A DNA stretch of 64,000 nt. Source: Streptomyces sp. NBC_01306. Its GTDB lineage: Bacteria; Actinomycetota; Actinomycetes; Streptomycetales; Streptomycetaceae. The DNA is taken from contig NZ_JAPEPC010000001.1 of NCBI RefSeq assembly GCF_026340465.1, positions 1,367,501 to 1,431,500 on the forward strand, written 5' to 3'. Under the pieces are notes generated by a model that was not told the origin of the DNA, did no database searches, and saw only the letters and a list, made by a program, of their open reading frames with translations. The translations under genes and the position numbers were made by a program. Shown here one piece after another: positions 22,584 through 30,205 of the stretch (positions within the stretch are counted from its first letter, which is position 1; the number at the start of each line of letters is the position of its first letter).

Positions 22584-22607
22584 ATGTTTCGCCGGGGGGC
22601 GAAACAT
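22584..22607. promoter_or_regulatory. Inverted-repeat operator at the regulator start codon
   Basis: ATGTTTCGC (22584-22592) and GCGAAACAT (22599-22607) form perfect 9-bp arms around a 6-base C/G spacer in the MFS/arsR intergenic region. The right arm contains the first two bases of the regulator ATG (22606). It is a likely binding site for the ArsR-type dimer controlling both genes. Confidence 0.7.
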
Positions 22608-23574
22608 GGGGCTGTGGGTCATCGACGCGGACACGCTGGCGCGCAGCCGGTTTGTGATCTCGCAGTTCAGCGAGGCTTTCGCCTGTCTGGTGATGCTGGA
22701 GTCCGGGCAGACCGGGCACCCCGGTGAGCAGTCCTGGCTGGCCGTGCACCGGCCCGCCTACCGGGAGTTGCTGGACGCCGACCCGGTGACCCGGCTGCTG
22801 GTACGGACGGGTCTGCGGCCGCACTGGATCGCCGACTTCCTGTCGCCCACGCCCCCGTCCGATGACGAGTCGGACTTCCACTGCGAGCTGGCCGGGGTCC
22901 GCGCCACCCCGCCGGCCGAGGCCCGCCACGACCTGGCCTTCGGGGCGGGCGGCCGGCTGCCCGCCGCCCTGCACCGGGACGATCTGCCGGACCGCGCGGC
23001 CGACCTGCTGGAGTGGGTGTGGACGGAGACCGTGCTGCCGTACTGGCCCCGGCGGCGACGCCTCTTCGAGGCGGACATCCTGGCGCGCACCCGGCTGCTC
23101 ACCAAGGGCGGCTGGGCGGCGGCGCTCGACGACATCCGGCCGGGGATGCGCTGGCTGGGCGAGGGGCGGCTGCGGGTCAACCACGGTGCCTATGAGCCGC
23201 AGGAGCTCTCGGGCGCGCAGCTGCTGTTCGTGCCGGCGAGCGGGCGCAGCGGCTGGGTCTCGTGGGAGAGGCCGCACCGCTTCTCCGCCGTCTACCCCTG
23301 TACGGGACAGCTGTCGGAGCCCGCGCCGACGGCTGCGCCCGCTGATGCCCTCGGCAGGCTGCTGGGCAGTGGCCGGGCGGGTGTTCTGCTGCTGCTCGAC
23401 ACCCCCAAGAGCACCACGCAGCTGGTCGCGCTCTCGGGCCAGGCCCTGGGATCGGTGGGCCGCCATCTCAAGGTCCTGCTGGACGCCGGTCTGGTGTTCA
23501 GGCGGCGGGCCGGGCGGTCGGTGCTCTACTGCCGGACGACGGCCGGGGATGTGCTGGTGGCGGCGGAGCGCTGA
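22606..23574 (+). CDS. ArsR-family transcriptional regulator with N-terminal DUF5937-like domain
   Basis: A 322-aa regulator. The C-terminal 85 residues are an ArsR winged helix (LLDTPKSTTQLVALSGQALGSVGRHLKVLLDAGLVFRRRAGRSVLY). The N-terminal 220 residues match the long sensor domain found in many Streptomyces ArsR proteins (DUF5937 as I recall). No metal-binding cysteine cluster is visible, so the ligand is probably organic. No in-frame start lies upstream of the ATG at 22606, which has only a poly-G stretch before it; the message may be nearly leaderless. Confidence 0.85.
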   Translation: MGLWVIDADTLARSRFVISQFSEAFACLVMLESGQTGHPGEQSWLAVHRPAYRELLDADPVTRLLVRTGLRPHWIADFLSPTPPSDDESDFHCELAGVRATPPAEARHDLAFGAGGRLPAALHRDDLPDRAADLLEWVWTETVLPYWPRRRRLFEADILARTRLLTKGGWAAALDDIRPGMRWLGEGRLRVNHGAYEPQELSGAQLLFVPASGRSGWVSWERPHRFSAVYPCTGQLSEPAPTAAPADALGRLLGSGRAGVLLLLDTPKSTTQLVALSGQALGSVGRHLKVLLDAGLVFRRRAGRSVLYCRTTAGDVLVAAER

Positions 23575-23601
23575 GCGCGCGCCCCGGCCGGGGCGCCGCC
23601 G

Positions 23602-24555
23602 TCAGTGCGACTCGTACGCCTCGATCAGCGTCCGGCAGCGCTTCACATCGTCCGCCATCGCCACGAGCAGGGCGTCGATCGAGTCGAACTTCTCCATGCC
23701 GCGCACATAGGCGAGGAAGTCGACGGCGACGTGCATCCCGTACAGGTCGAGGCCGACGCGGTCGATGGCGTACGCCTCGACGGTGCGCTCGCTGCCGTCG
23801 AACTGGGGGTTGCTGCCCACCGAGATCGCCGCGGGCATCCGTTCGCCGTCCGCGGTCAGCCACCCCGCGTACACCCCGTCCACCGGGACCGCGGTGTGCG
23901 GCAGCGTCTCGACGTTCGCCGTGGGGAAGCCCAGCTCGCGGCCGCGCTGCGCGCCACGGACCACCACGCCCTCGACGCGGTGCGGGCGGCCAAGGATCTC
24001 GGCCGCGCCCGTCATGTCGCCCTCGGCGACCAGGCGGCGGGTCAGGGTGGACGAGAACGGCTCGCCGCCGCCCGCCTCCCCGCTCACCGAGAGGTCGATG
24101 ATGTCGACCTCGTAGTCGTACGTCGCGCCCAGCTCGGCGAGGAAACCGACGTTTCCGGCCGCCTTGTGGCCGAAGCGGAAGTTGGGGCCCTCGATGACGG
24201 CGCGCGCATGCAACTTGTCGACCAGGACCTTCACGATGAAGTCGGCGGGCGACAGCTTCGAGAACTCGCTGGTGAAGGGGAGGATCAGCTGCGCGTCCAC
24301 GCCCAGCTCCGCCATCAGTTCGGCGCGGCGGTGGTGCGGCGCGAGCAGCGGCGGGTGGCTGCCGGGGCGTACGACCTCGCTGGGGTGCGGGTCGAAGGTG
24401 ACGACCACCGAGGGAACGCCCAGCTCACGCGCGCGCCGCACGGCCCGCCCGATGATCAGCTGATGGCCGCGGTGCACCCCGTCGTAGGAGCCGATGGTGA
24501 CGACGCTGCGTCCCCAGTCCTGGGGAATGTCCTCCAAGCCACGCCAGCGCTGCAC
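23602..24555 (-). CDS. ribF: Bifunctional riboflavin kinase/FAD synthetase
   Basis: A 317-aa enzyme making FMN and then FAD. The N-terminal adenylyltransferase domain has GSYDGVHRGHQ at residues 22-32 and EGPNFRFGHKAAG; the C-terminal flavokinase domain has GFPTANV and the GVYAGW region. The start is a GTG at 24555 with GGAG upstream. It lies 48 bases downstream of the large protein below, on the same strand, and is in the truB neighbourhood as in other bacteria. Confidence 0.96.
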   Translation of the reverse strand: MQRWRGLEDIPQDWGRSVVTIGSYDGVHRGHQLIIGRAVRRARELGVPSVVVTFDPHPSEVVRPGSHPPLLAPHHRRAELMAELGVDAQLILPFTSEFSKLSPADFIVKVLVDKLHARAVIEGPNFRFGHKAAGNVGFLAELGATYDYEVDIIDLSVSGEAGGGEPFSSTLTRRLVAEGDMTGAAEILGRPHRVEGVVVRGAQRGRELGFPTANVETLPHTAVPVDGVYAGWLTADGERMPAAISVGSNPQFDGSERTVEAYAIDRVGLDLYGMHVAVDFLAYVRGMEKFDSIDALLVAMADDVKRCRTLIEAYESH

Positions 24556-24603
24556 TGAGACCGCTCCTCGCCCGAACCCGTGTACATGATCAATGCCCTG
24601 CAG

Positions 24604-27600
24604 TTACGCAGGTCTAAGACTGCCATGTCCGGCGCTCGCGGCGTGCATCGGCATCGGGGCACCCGGCTTCCCGACCGTGCGGCGGGTGTCCGGGCCGACG
24701 ACCGCGGCCCACTCCTGCGGCGCGCAGGCCAGCCAGTCGGCGAGCTGTCCGGCGAAGACGGGCCACTGTGTGGACAGTTCGGCCAGGAGCCGGTCGAGGA
24801 CGGCCGCTCCGTCGGGCGTACGGACCAGCAGCAGTCCGGCGCGGTGGACCAGATCGCGGGTCCGGGGCTCCGCGCGGCGGCCCGCACCCTGCGCCGCGGC
24901 CCGCACCAGGGCCTCAAGGGCGGCGAGTCCGTCCCTGGCCTCGTACCGCTCGTACTCCAGGAGTACGTCGAGCAGCTCGGCCCGCATCGCGCGCGATCCC
25001 TGGCCCCCCGGCGCGGCGAGCACCGGGGCGAGCGCCGCGCGCACGGAGCTCGGACGGCCCCGCAGCAGACTGGTGACCAGCGGGAAGATGACGGCGCGGG
25101 CGGCCGGGCCGTCCTCCAGGCGGCGGTCGACGAACGCGGCGGCATGCCCGGCGCCCGCCGGGTGACGGTCGATGTACTCGTGGACGAGCGCGGCGGCGCG
25201 GCGGGCCGGGGCGGGGGTGCTGATCCCGGCGAGCGCGCTCAGCACCGGGCCCGCGCTGTCCGGCCGCGCCCGCAGGACGGCCTCGAAGGCGGCGAACACC
25301 GGCTCGGGATGGGTGGGCAGGGCGGCGGCGAGCGCCGCGGCGGGCAGCTGCGTCCCGCCGGACTCGAACAGGGCCAGGGCACGCGGCAGATGCCGGGCAC
25401 GGGTGTGCGGGTCGCCGACGAGCAGGGCCAGTGCGGGGCCGTGCAGCGCGCTGTCGTCGGGGCGGGCGAGCAGGGCCAGTGCGGCGTACCGCAGCAGCTC
25501 GCGGTCGGCGGCGGTCGTGGCGTGCACTGCGGCGCGCACGGCCTGGCGGGCTGCGGTCGCCCGGCGCTCGGGCCGGTCGTCGTGCGCCCAGCGGTCCACG
25601 GCACGGCAGAGCGCGGACGTCTCGTCCTCGGCGAGCGCGGCGAGCAGTTCGTCGGCGCGGGGGTGATCGGTGGCGGCGAGCGCTTCGGCGAGGTCGTCGA
25701 CGGCCAGCCCGCGCCGGGCGTACAGCAGCGCCTGTGCGGCCCCCGCGACGGTGGGCCGCAGCTCGGCGCTGTCGTCGGACGGCAGCAGCCGTTCGTCGCC
25801 GAACCAGAGGCACAGTAGCGGCTGTACGGTCCTGGGCTCGGCGGCGAGTCGCCGGGCTGCGGCGTCCAGATAGCGGTCGGCGGTCCGCGCGCCGGGGGCT
25901 CCGTCGGCGGGCACCAGCCGCCGCAGGAGGTCGATGCGCCGGCTCTCGCCGAGCCGCAGCCGCTCCCAGAACGCACTGTCGAAAGCGCGGAACCCGCCGA
26001 GCCCGCGCGGTCCGCCCGCGCGGACCGACAGGAGGGTGATCCGGTCGGCGAGCAGCCGCAGTACGCCGATGTACGGGCCGGCGTCGGGGACGCGGAGCAG
26101 CACATCGGCGAGCAGCCGCGCGGCCCACCACTCCGGGTCGGCGAGCGGCACGGGCTCCGCCCCGGTGCCCGCCTCCCGGCTCGGTCGCGGCACGCGCGGC
26201 TCAGCGGGCACGTCCTGCATCCGGTCCAGCGCCTCGATCAACTCGCGCAGCCGGCGGCCCAGTTCGTGGTGGCCGTGCCGGCGCCCGAGCAGCAGCAGCG
26301 CCTGGACCACCGGCCCGGCCCGGTGCCGGGGCACGGTCGGCGGAGGCCGCACAGCGGCGGCTTCGGTGCGCTCCGGGAGCCTGGTGGCGGTCCCGGGCGG
26401 TTCCGCCGCTCGGCGGTGCACCAGCGCGTACAGGGCGCCGTCCACGTCGAGGTGCTCGCCCTGCACCCAGTCGGCGAGCTCGCCGTGCGCGAAGCGGTAT
26501 CCGGCGCCCGCCGGGGTGAGCAGCCCCTCGGTGAGCACGGCCGAAGCCCAGCCGGTACGCCACGGGAAGAGCTCCTCGAAGGAGGCCCGGTCCAGCTCGC
26601 CCTGCCCGGGGCCCAGGCAGCGCCGCGCCGCCTCGTGCACCCGGCCCGAGACCCCGGCGGCGAGGCGCCGCACCGCCGTGCCCCGGGGCGCGGGGCGCCG
26701 GTCGGCCGCGATCCGTACGGCGGTCCGCAGACAGAGCAGATCCAGGTACGCGGTGAACACGTCCTCACGGGCCGGCCTGCCGTCCACCCCGTCGGGGAGC
26801 GCGGCCCGCACCTCGGCGAGCATCCGCAGTGTGAGCGGATGGCCCGCGTCCTCCGGGGCGAGCATCTCCTCGGGGATGCCGTAGCGCTGCCGGGCCCGCT
26901 CGGCCTCGTGCGGCGGCAGGTCCCCGATCCGCACGCAGTCCGCACCCCGGGGGCCGAGGAGCCCGGCCGCCTGCTCCCAGTACTCGGGGCGGCAGGCGAC
27001 CACCATCCGCACCCCGTGCGCGCCCAGCCAGCGCGTGGTGGCCGCGGCCCACTCCGGCAGCGCGCCGGCCGGCAGCGGTGCCATCTCCTCCGGGCCGTCC
27101 AGCAGGATGAGCAGGGGCTGACCGGCGGCGGCCGCGAGGCGGGCGATCCGCTCCGGGGTGGCACGGTCCAGTCCGCCACTTCGATCGGCGCCCACGATCC
27201 GCCCGGCCTGCCGGACCGTACGGGCCACCGCGTCGGCGACCGAGACATCGGCGGCGCGCAGATCGGCGCCGCGCAGCCAGACCGTGGGGGCGGGCTGCGC
27301 GCCACGGGCCCGGCGGGCCGCGAGGGCGGTCAGCTCCGTCGTCCGTCCCGTGCCGGGGGCGCCGACCAGGCCGAGCACGGGTCCGCCGGCCGACTGGAAG
27401 GCGTCCAGCGGGGCGGCGATGCCGGGCCGCTCGACCGGGTCGTGCCACAGCTCGGCGGAGCCGGCGGCGCCGACCGAGGTGGCGGTCAGCTCCAGGACGC
27501 CGGCGAGGTTGAGGTCCTGGCCGTAGCCGGGGACCGTCGCGGCGTTGCGCCGCAGCAGCGGGGCGAGCGCGGCGCCGCGCAGCGGAACGGCGAGGCCGGC

Positions 27601-28137
27601 CACCGGGTGATCACCCCGGAGAGCGGTGCCGACGACTCCGAGCACGGCACCGGTCGACGCGTCCACGACGGGCCCGCCGGCCGCCGCGCTGCCCGGCCGG
27701 AGCGCGTCGCTGCCCTGCGTGCCGAGCGCCAGTTCCAGGGCGGCGGCGAGCCGGTGGTGGTGGCCGTCCGCCGCGTAGGTCACGGCGGTCTCGCCCAGGA
27801 CGCGCGCGGCGCGCCAGCCGAGTGCGGCGACGCGGACATAGGTGCCGGTGCCGACCGTGTCCCGGACGGCCAGCGGCAGGGGTGGTACGCCGAGGTCCTC
27901 GCCGCTGAGCAGGGCGAGGCCCAGTTCGGGCAGGGCGGTGATCGCTTCGGACCCGGCACGGCACGTCCGGCCGTCCGCTCCGTGCAGCACGGCTCCGGTG
28001 AGGCCGGCGACCACCTCATGGCTGGTCACCACCGTGCCCCGGTCGTCGGCGACGAAGCCGGTGCCCCTCTGCCGTCCCGCCGGATCGCAGATGCGTACCA
28101 GCGTCTCCCGGTCCCCGCTTCCCACCCCGCTTCCCAT
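24604..28137 (-). CDS. Trypsin-like/P-loop/helical-repeat protein with degenerate active sites
   Basis: An 1177-aa protein. Residues 10-190 have a trypsin-like fold pattern (GTGFVADDRGTVVTSHEVV, then PGSAAAGGPVVD). The catalytic serine position is Ala153, the histidine is shifted with Glu41 in its column, and the usual DLALL is GLALL. Residues 250-450 are a NACHT/AAA-like NTPase with P-loop GAPGTGRTT (259-267), where Arg265 replaces lysine, and Walker B LLILLDG. The remainder is Ala/Leu-rich helical repeats, HEAT-like. The start is the ATG at 28137; longer in-frame starts read into intergenic sequence. It resembles STAND-type proteins. Function unknown; it lies between truB and ribF on the same strand. 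Confidence 0.8.
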   Translation of the reverse strand: MGSGVGSGDRETLVRICDPAGRQRGTGFVADDRGTVVTSHEVVAGLTGAVLHGADGRTCRAGSEAITALPELGLALLSGEDLGVPPLPLAVRDTVGTGTYVRVAALGWRAARVLGETAVTYAADGHHHRLAAALELALGTQGSDALRPGSAAAGGPVVDASTGAVLGVVGTALRGDHPVAGLAVPLRGAALAPLLRRNAATVPGYGQDLNLAGVLELTATSVGAAGSAELWHDPVERPGIAAPLDAFQSAGGPVLGLVGAPGTGRTTELTALAARRARGAQPAPTVWLRGADLRAADVSVADAVARTVRQAGRIVGADRSGGLDRATPERIARLAAAAGQPLLILLDGPEEMAPLPAGALPEWAAATTRWLGAHGVRMVVACRPEYWEQAAGLLGPRGADCVRIGDLPPHEAERARQRYGIPEEMLAPEDAGHPLTLRMLAEVRAALPDGVDGRPAREDVFTAYLDLLCLRTAVRIAADRRPAPRGTAVRRLAAGVSGRVHEAARRCLGPGQGELDRASFEELFPWRTGWASAVLTEGLLTPAGAGYRFAHGELADWVQGEHLDVDGALYALVHRRAAEPPGTATRLPERTEAAAVRPPPTVPRHRAGPVVQALLLLGRRHGHHELGRRLRELIEALDRMQDVPAEPRVPRPSREAGTGAEPVPLADPEWWAARLLADVLLRVPDAGPYIGVLRLLADRITLLSVRAGGPRGLGGFRAFDSAFWERLRLGESRRIDLLRRLVPADGAPGARTADRYLDAAARRLAAEPRTVQPLLCLWFGDERLLPSDDSAELRPTVAGAAQALLYARRGLAVDDLAEALAATDHPRADELLAALAEDETSALCRAVDRWAHDDRPERRATAARQAVRAAVHATTAADRELLRYAALALLARPDDSALHGPALALLVGDPHTRARHLPRALALFESGGTQLPAAALAAALPTHPEPVFAAFEAVLRARPDSAGPVLSALAGISTPAPARRAAALVHEYIDRHPAGAGHAAAFVDRRLEDGPAARAVIFPLVTSLLRGRPSSVRAALAPVLAAPGGQGSRAMRAELLDVLLEYERYEARDGLAALEALVRAAAQGAGRRAEPRTRDLVHRAGLLLVRTPDGAAVLDRLLAELSTQWPVFAGQLADWLACAPQEWAAVVGPDTRRTVGKPGAPMPMHAASAGHGSLRPA

Positions 28138-28280
28138 GGTCCGACCGTAGGCGCGCGGTGATCGCCGGGAGAAGGACACCGGCCGAAAGCGCCCCCTTGC
28201 GCTCCGGGCATTCACTCCGAGCGCCTGGCCGAACGAGTGAATCCCGGGGCCACGATGGACAGACCCCTTGCGAGGGGGAT

Positions 28281-28314
28281 CGTGGAGCGGGCAAGCGGCC
28301 CTGCCCGCTCCACG
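28281..28314 (-). terminator. Hairpin terminator after truB
   Basis: Perfect 13-bp arms (28281-28293 and 28302-28314) around an 8-base loop, 38 bases after the truB stop. It closes the rimP-to-truB transcript before the degenerate protease gene. Confidence 0.85.
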
Positions 28315-28351
28315 GTGGGCCGGACGAAGACGGGCCGGCCGGCCGAAGAGG

Positions 28352-29251
28352 TCAGCCGAAGACGGCAAGGCTCTTCGCCTTGCCGTTCTCCTCCTCGACC
28401 AGGGCGAGAAGGCGATCGTCGGGACCGAAGGCGGCCACGGCCCCGGCCGGGTAGCCGGGCATGTCGAGCCGGACGCCGTTGAGCAGCAGCCTGGCCCGCC
28501 TCTCGTCCACGTCCCAGCGGGGGAACGCGGCAGCTGCGGCGTCGGCGGCCGGCATGACGGTCAGCTCCTCCTGGAGCTGGTCCAGCGTCCGGGCCGTGTC
28601 GAGCCCGTACGGGCCGACCCGGGTCCGGCGCAGCGCCGTCAGATGGCCGCCGACCCCGGTAGCGGTGCCGAGGTCGCGGGCGATGGCGCGGATGTACGTA
28701 CCGGAGGAGCAGACCACCGAGACGACCAGGTCGACGACGGGCGTCCCGTCATCGGCGACGGCCGGGCGGACGTCGTACACCCGGAACGAGGAGACCGTCA
28801 CCGGGCGGGCCGGGATGTCGAACTCCTCGCCGCCGCGCACCCGCGCGTACGAACGCTTTCCGTCGATCTTGATGGCGCTGACCTTGGACGGCACCTGCAT
28901 GATGGCGCCGGTCTGCTCGGCCACCCCGGCGTCGATGGCCTCACGGGTCACCGCAGATGCGTCGGTGGACGAGGTGATCTCGCCCTCGGCGTCGTCGGTG
29001 ACGGTGTTCTGGCCGAGCCGGATCGTACCGAGGTACTCCTTCTCGGTCAGCGCCAGATGGCCGAGCATCTTGGTGGCCTTCTCGACGCCGAGGACGAGGA
29101 CGCCCGTGGCCATCGGGTCGAGGGTGCCCGCGTGGCCGACCCGGCGGGTCTTCGCGATCCCGCGCATCTTGGCCACGACGTCGTGCGAAGTGAAGCCGGA
29201 CGGCTTGTCGACGATGACAAGGCCGTCCGGCACGGTGTTCTGCTGTGTCAT
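28352..29251 (-). CDS. truB: tRNA pseudouridine(55) synthase
   Basis: A 299-aa enzyme forming pseudouridine 55 in the T-loop of tRNAs. The catalytic motif GHAGTLDPMATG has Asp45, and KEYLGTIRLG, the SAIKIDGKRSYARVRGGEEF strand and CSSGTYIRAIARDLG are all present, with an actinobacterial C-terminal PUA-like region. The ATG at 29251 overlaps the rbfA stop by four bases (ATGA). Confidence 0.97.
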   Translation of the reverse strand: MTQQNTVPDGLVIVDKPSGFTSHDVVAKMRGIAKTRRVGHAGTLDPMATGVLVLGVEKATKMLGHLALTEKEYLGTIRLGQNTVTDDAEGEITSSTDASAVTREAIDAGVAEQTGAIMQVPSKVSAIKIDGKRSYARVRGGEEFDIPARPVTVSSFRVYDVRPAVADDGTPVVDLVVSVVCSSGTYIRAIARDLGTATGVGGHLTALRRTRVGPYGLDTARTLDQLQEELTVMPAADAAAAAFPRWDVDERRARLLLNGVRLDMPGYPAGAVAAFGPDDRLLALVEEENGKAKSLAVFG

Positions 29252-29727
29252 GCGGAGGCGTTGTCCCCGTCGTCGTCGCTGGATCCGGTGGCCTCGTCGG
29301 TCTCGTCCTCCGGCTTGCGGTACGGGTCGGCGCCGCCGGCGTACGTGGCGCCGGACGACGCCTCGCGCACCTTGGCGTCCGACGCCCTGGCCCGGTCGAG
29401 GAGATCCTCGATCGCCTTGGCGTTCTCCGGCAGGGCGTCCGCCACGAAGGCGAGGGTGGGGGTGAACTTCGTCCCCGCCGCGGCGCCGACCGCCGAGCGC
29501 AGGATGCCCTTGGCACTCTCCAGACCGGCTGCCGCGCTCGCCCGCTCCTCGTCGTCCCCGTAGACCGTGTAGAAGACCGTGGCCTCCCGCAGGTCACCGG
29601 TGACGCGGGTGTCCGTGATGGTCACGTGCGTGCCCAGCCGGGGGTCCTTGATGCCGCGCTGCAGTTTCTCGGCGACCACCTCCTGGATGAGGTCCGCCAG
29701 CTTCTTCGCCCGCGCGTTGTCGGCCAC
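29248..29727 (-). CDS. rbfA: Ribosome-binding factor A
   Basis: A 159-aa 30S maturation factor with a KH-like core (RAKKLADLIQEVVAEKLQRG, DPRLGTHVTITDTRVTGDL, ALPENAKAIEDLLDRA) and an acidic low-complexity tail common in Streptomyces. The GTG at 29727 has AAGGAGA upstream; the frame is open further but that region overlaps ylxP. It starts 26 bases after the ylxP stop and its stop overlaps truB. Confidence 0.95.
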   Translation of the reverse strand: MADNARAKKLADLIQEVVAEKLQRGIKDPRLGTHVTITDTRVTGDLREATVFYTVYGDDEERASAAAGLESAKGILRSAVGAAAGTKFTPTLAFVADALPENAKAIEDLLDRARASDAKVREASSGATYAGGADPYRKPEDETDEATGSSDDDGDNASA

Positions 29728-29753
29728 TGGTCCGTCTCCTTCTAGAGCCTTGC

Positions 29754-30050
29754 TCAATCGTCTTCGTCGCCGTGCAGCCGCCGTCGTACGGACAGCAGCT
29801 CCACCTCGGGCCGGGCGGCGACAAGCCGCTCGCACCGGTCGAGTACATCAGTGAGGTGCTCCGTCCCGCCGGACACCACAGCGAGGCCGATCCTGGCTCT
29901 GCGGTGCAGATCCTGGTCGCCGACCTCAGCCGCGCTCACCGCGAACTTGCGCTGGAGTTCGGCCACGATGGGCCGGACGACGGAGCGTTTCTCCTTCAGC
30001 GACCGTACGTCGCCGAGCAGGAGATCGAAGGACAGTGTCCCTACATACAT
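29754..30050 (-). CDS. ylxP: DUF503 (YlxP-like) protein
   Basis: A 98-aa DUF503 protein (MYVGTLSFDLLLGDVRSLKEKRSVVRPI, ending SVRRRLHGDEDD). The family lies next to infB and rbfA across Gram-positive bacteria and is thought to act in ribosome assembly or RNA processing, though its role is not established. I chose the ATG at 30050 because MYVGTL is the family start; no good Shine-Dalgarno is visible. A hairpin lies 35-56 bases upstream. Confidence 0.93.
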   Translation of the reverse strand: MYVGTLSFDLLLGDVRSLKEKRSVVRPIVAELQRKFAVSAAEVGDQDLHRRARIGLAVVSGGTEHLTDVLDRCERLVAARPEVELLSVRRRLHGDEDD

Positions 30051-30084
30051 GCATGTCCGGATGTCCCGCCGGTTCGGGGTCGCG

Positions 30085-30106
30085 CCCCGCCAACCGCTTG
30101 GCGGGG
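30085..30106 (-). other. Leader hairpin upstream of ylxP
   Basis: CCCCGCCAA (30085-30093) and TTGGCGGGG (30098-30106) form a perfect 9-bp stem with a 4-base loop, between the infB terminator and the ylxP start. It may be a second terminator stem or a processing site. Confidence 0.5.
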
Positions 30107-30132
30107 ACATCCAGAACCGTACACGCAACGGC

Positions 30133-30173
30133 CGGGGCCGCTCGACGGATATAACTCCCGCCGAGCGGCCCCG
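30133..30173 (-). terminator. Hairpin after infB
   Basis: Perfect 12-bp arms (30133-30144 and 30162-30173) with a 17-base loop, starting 33 bases after the infB stop. Probably a partial terminator that lowers expression of ylxP-rbfA-truB. Confidence 0.75.
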
Positions 30174-30205
30174 ACTGACGCTGCACGGATCAACCGCGAT
30201 ACGGA

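Noticed and set aside
24604..28137. A defence island around the STAND-like protein
   Set aside because: Neighbours are ribF and the truB operon, with no other defence or mobile genes; composition does not differ visibly from the surroundings.
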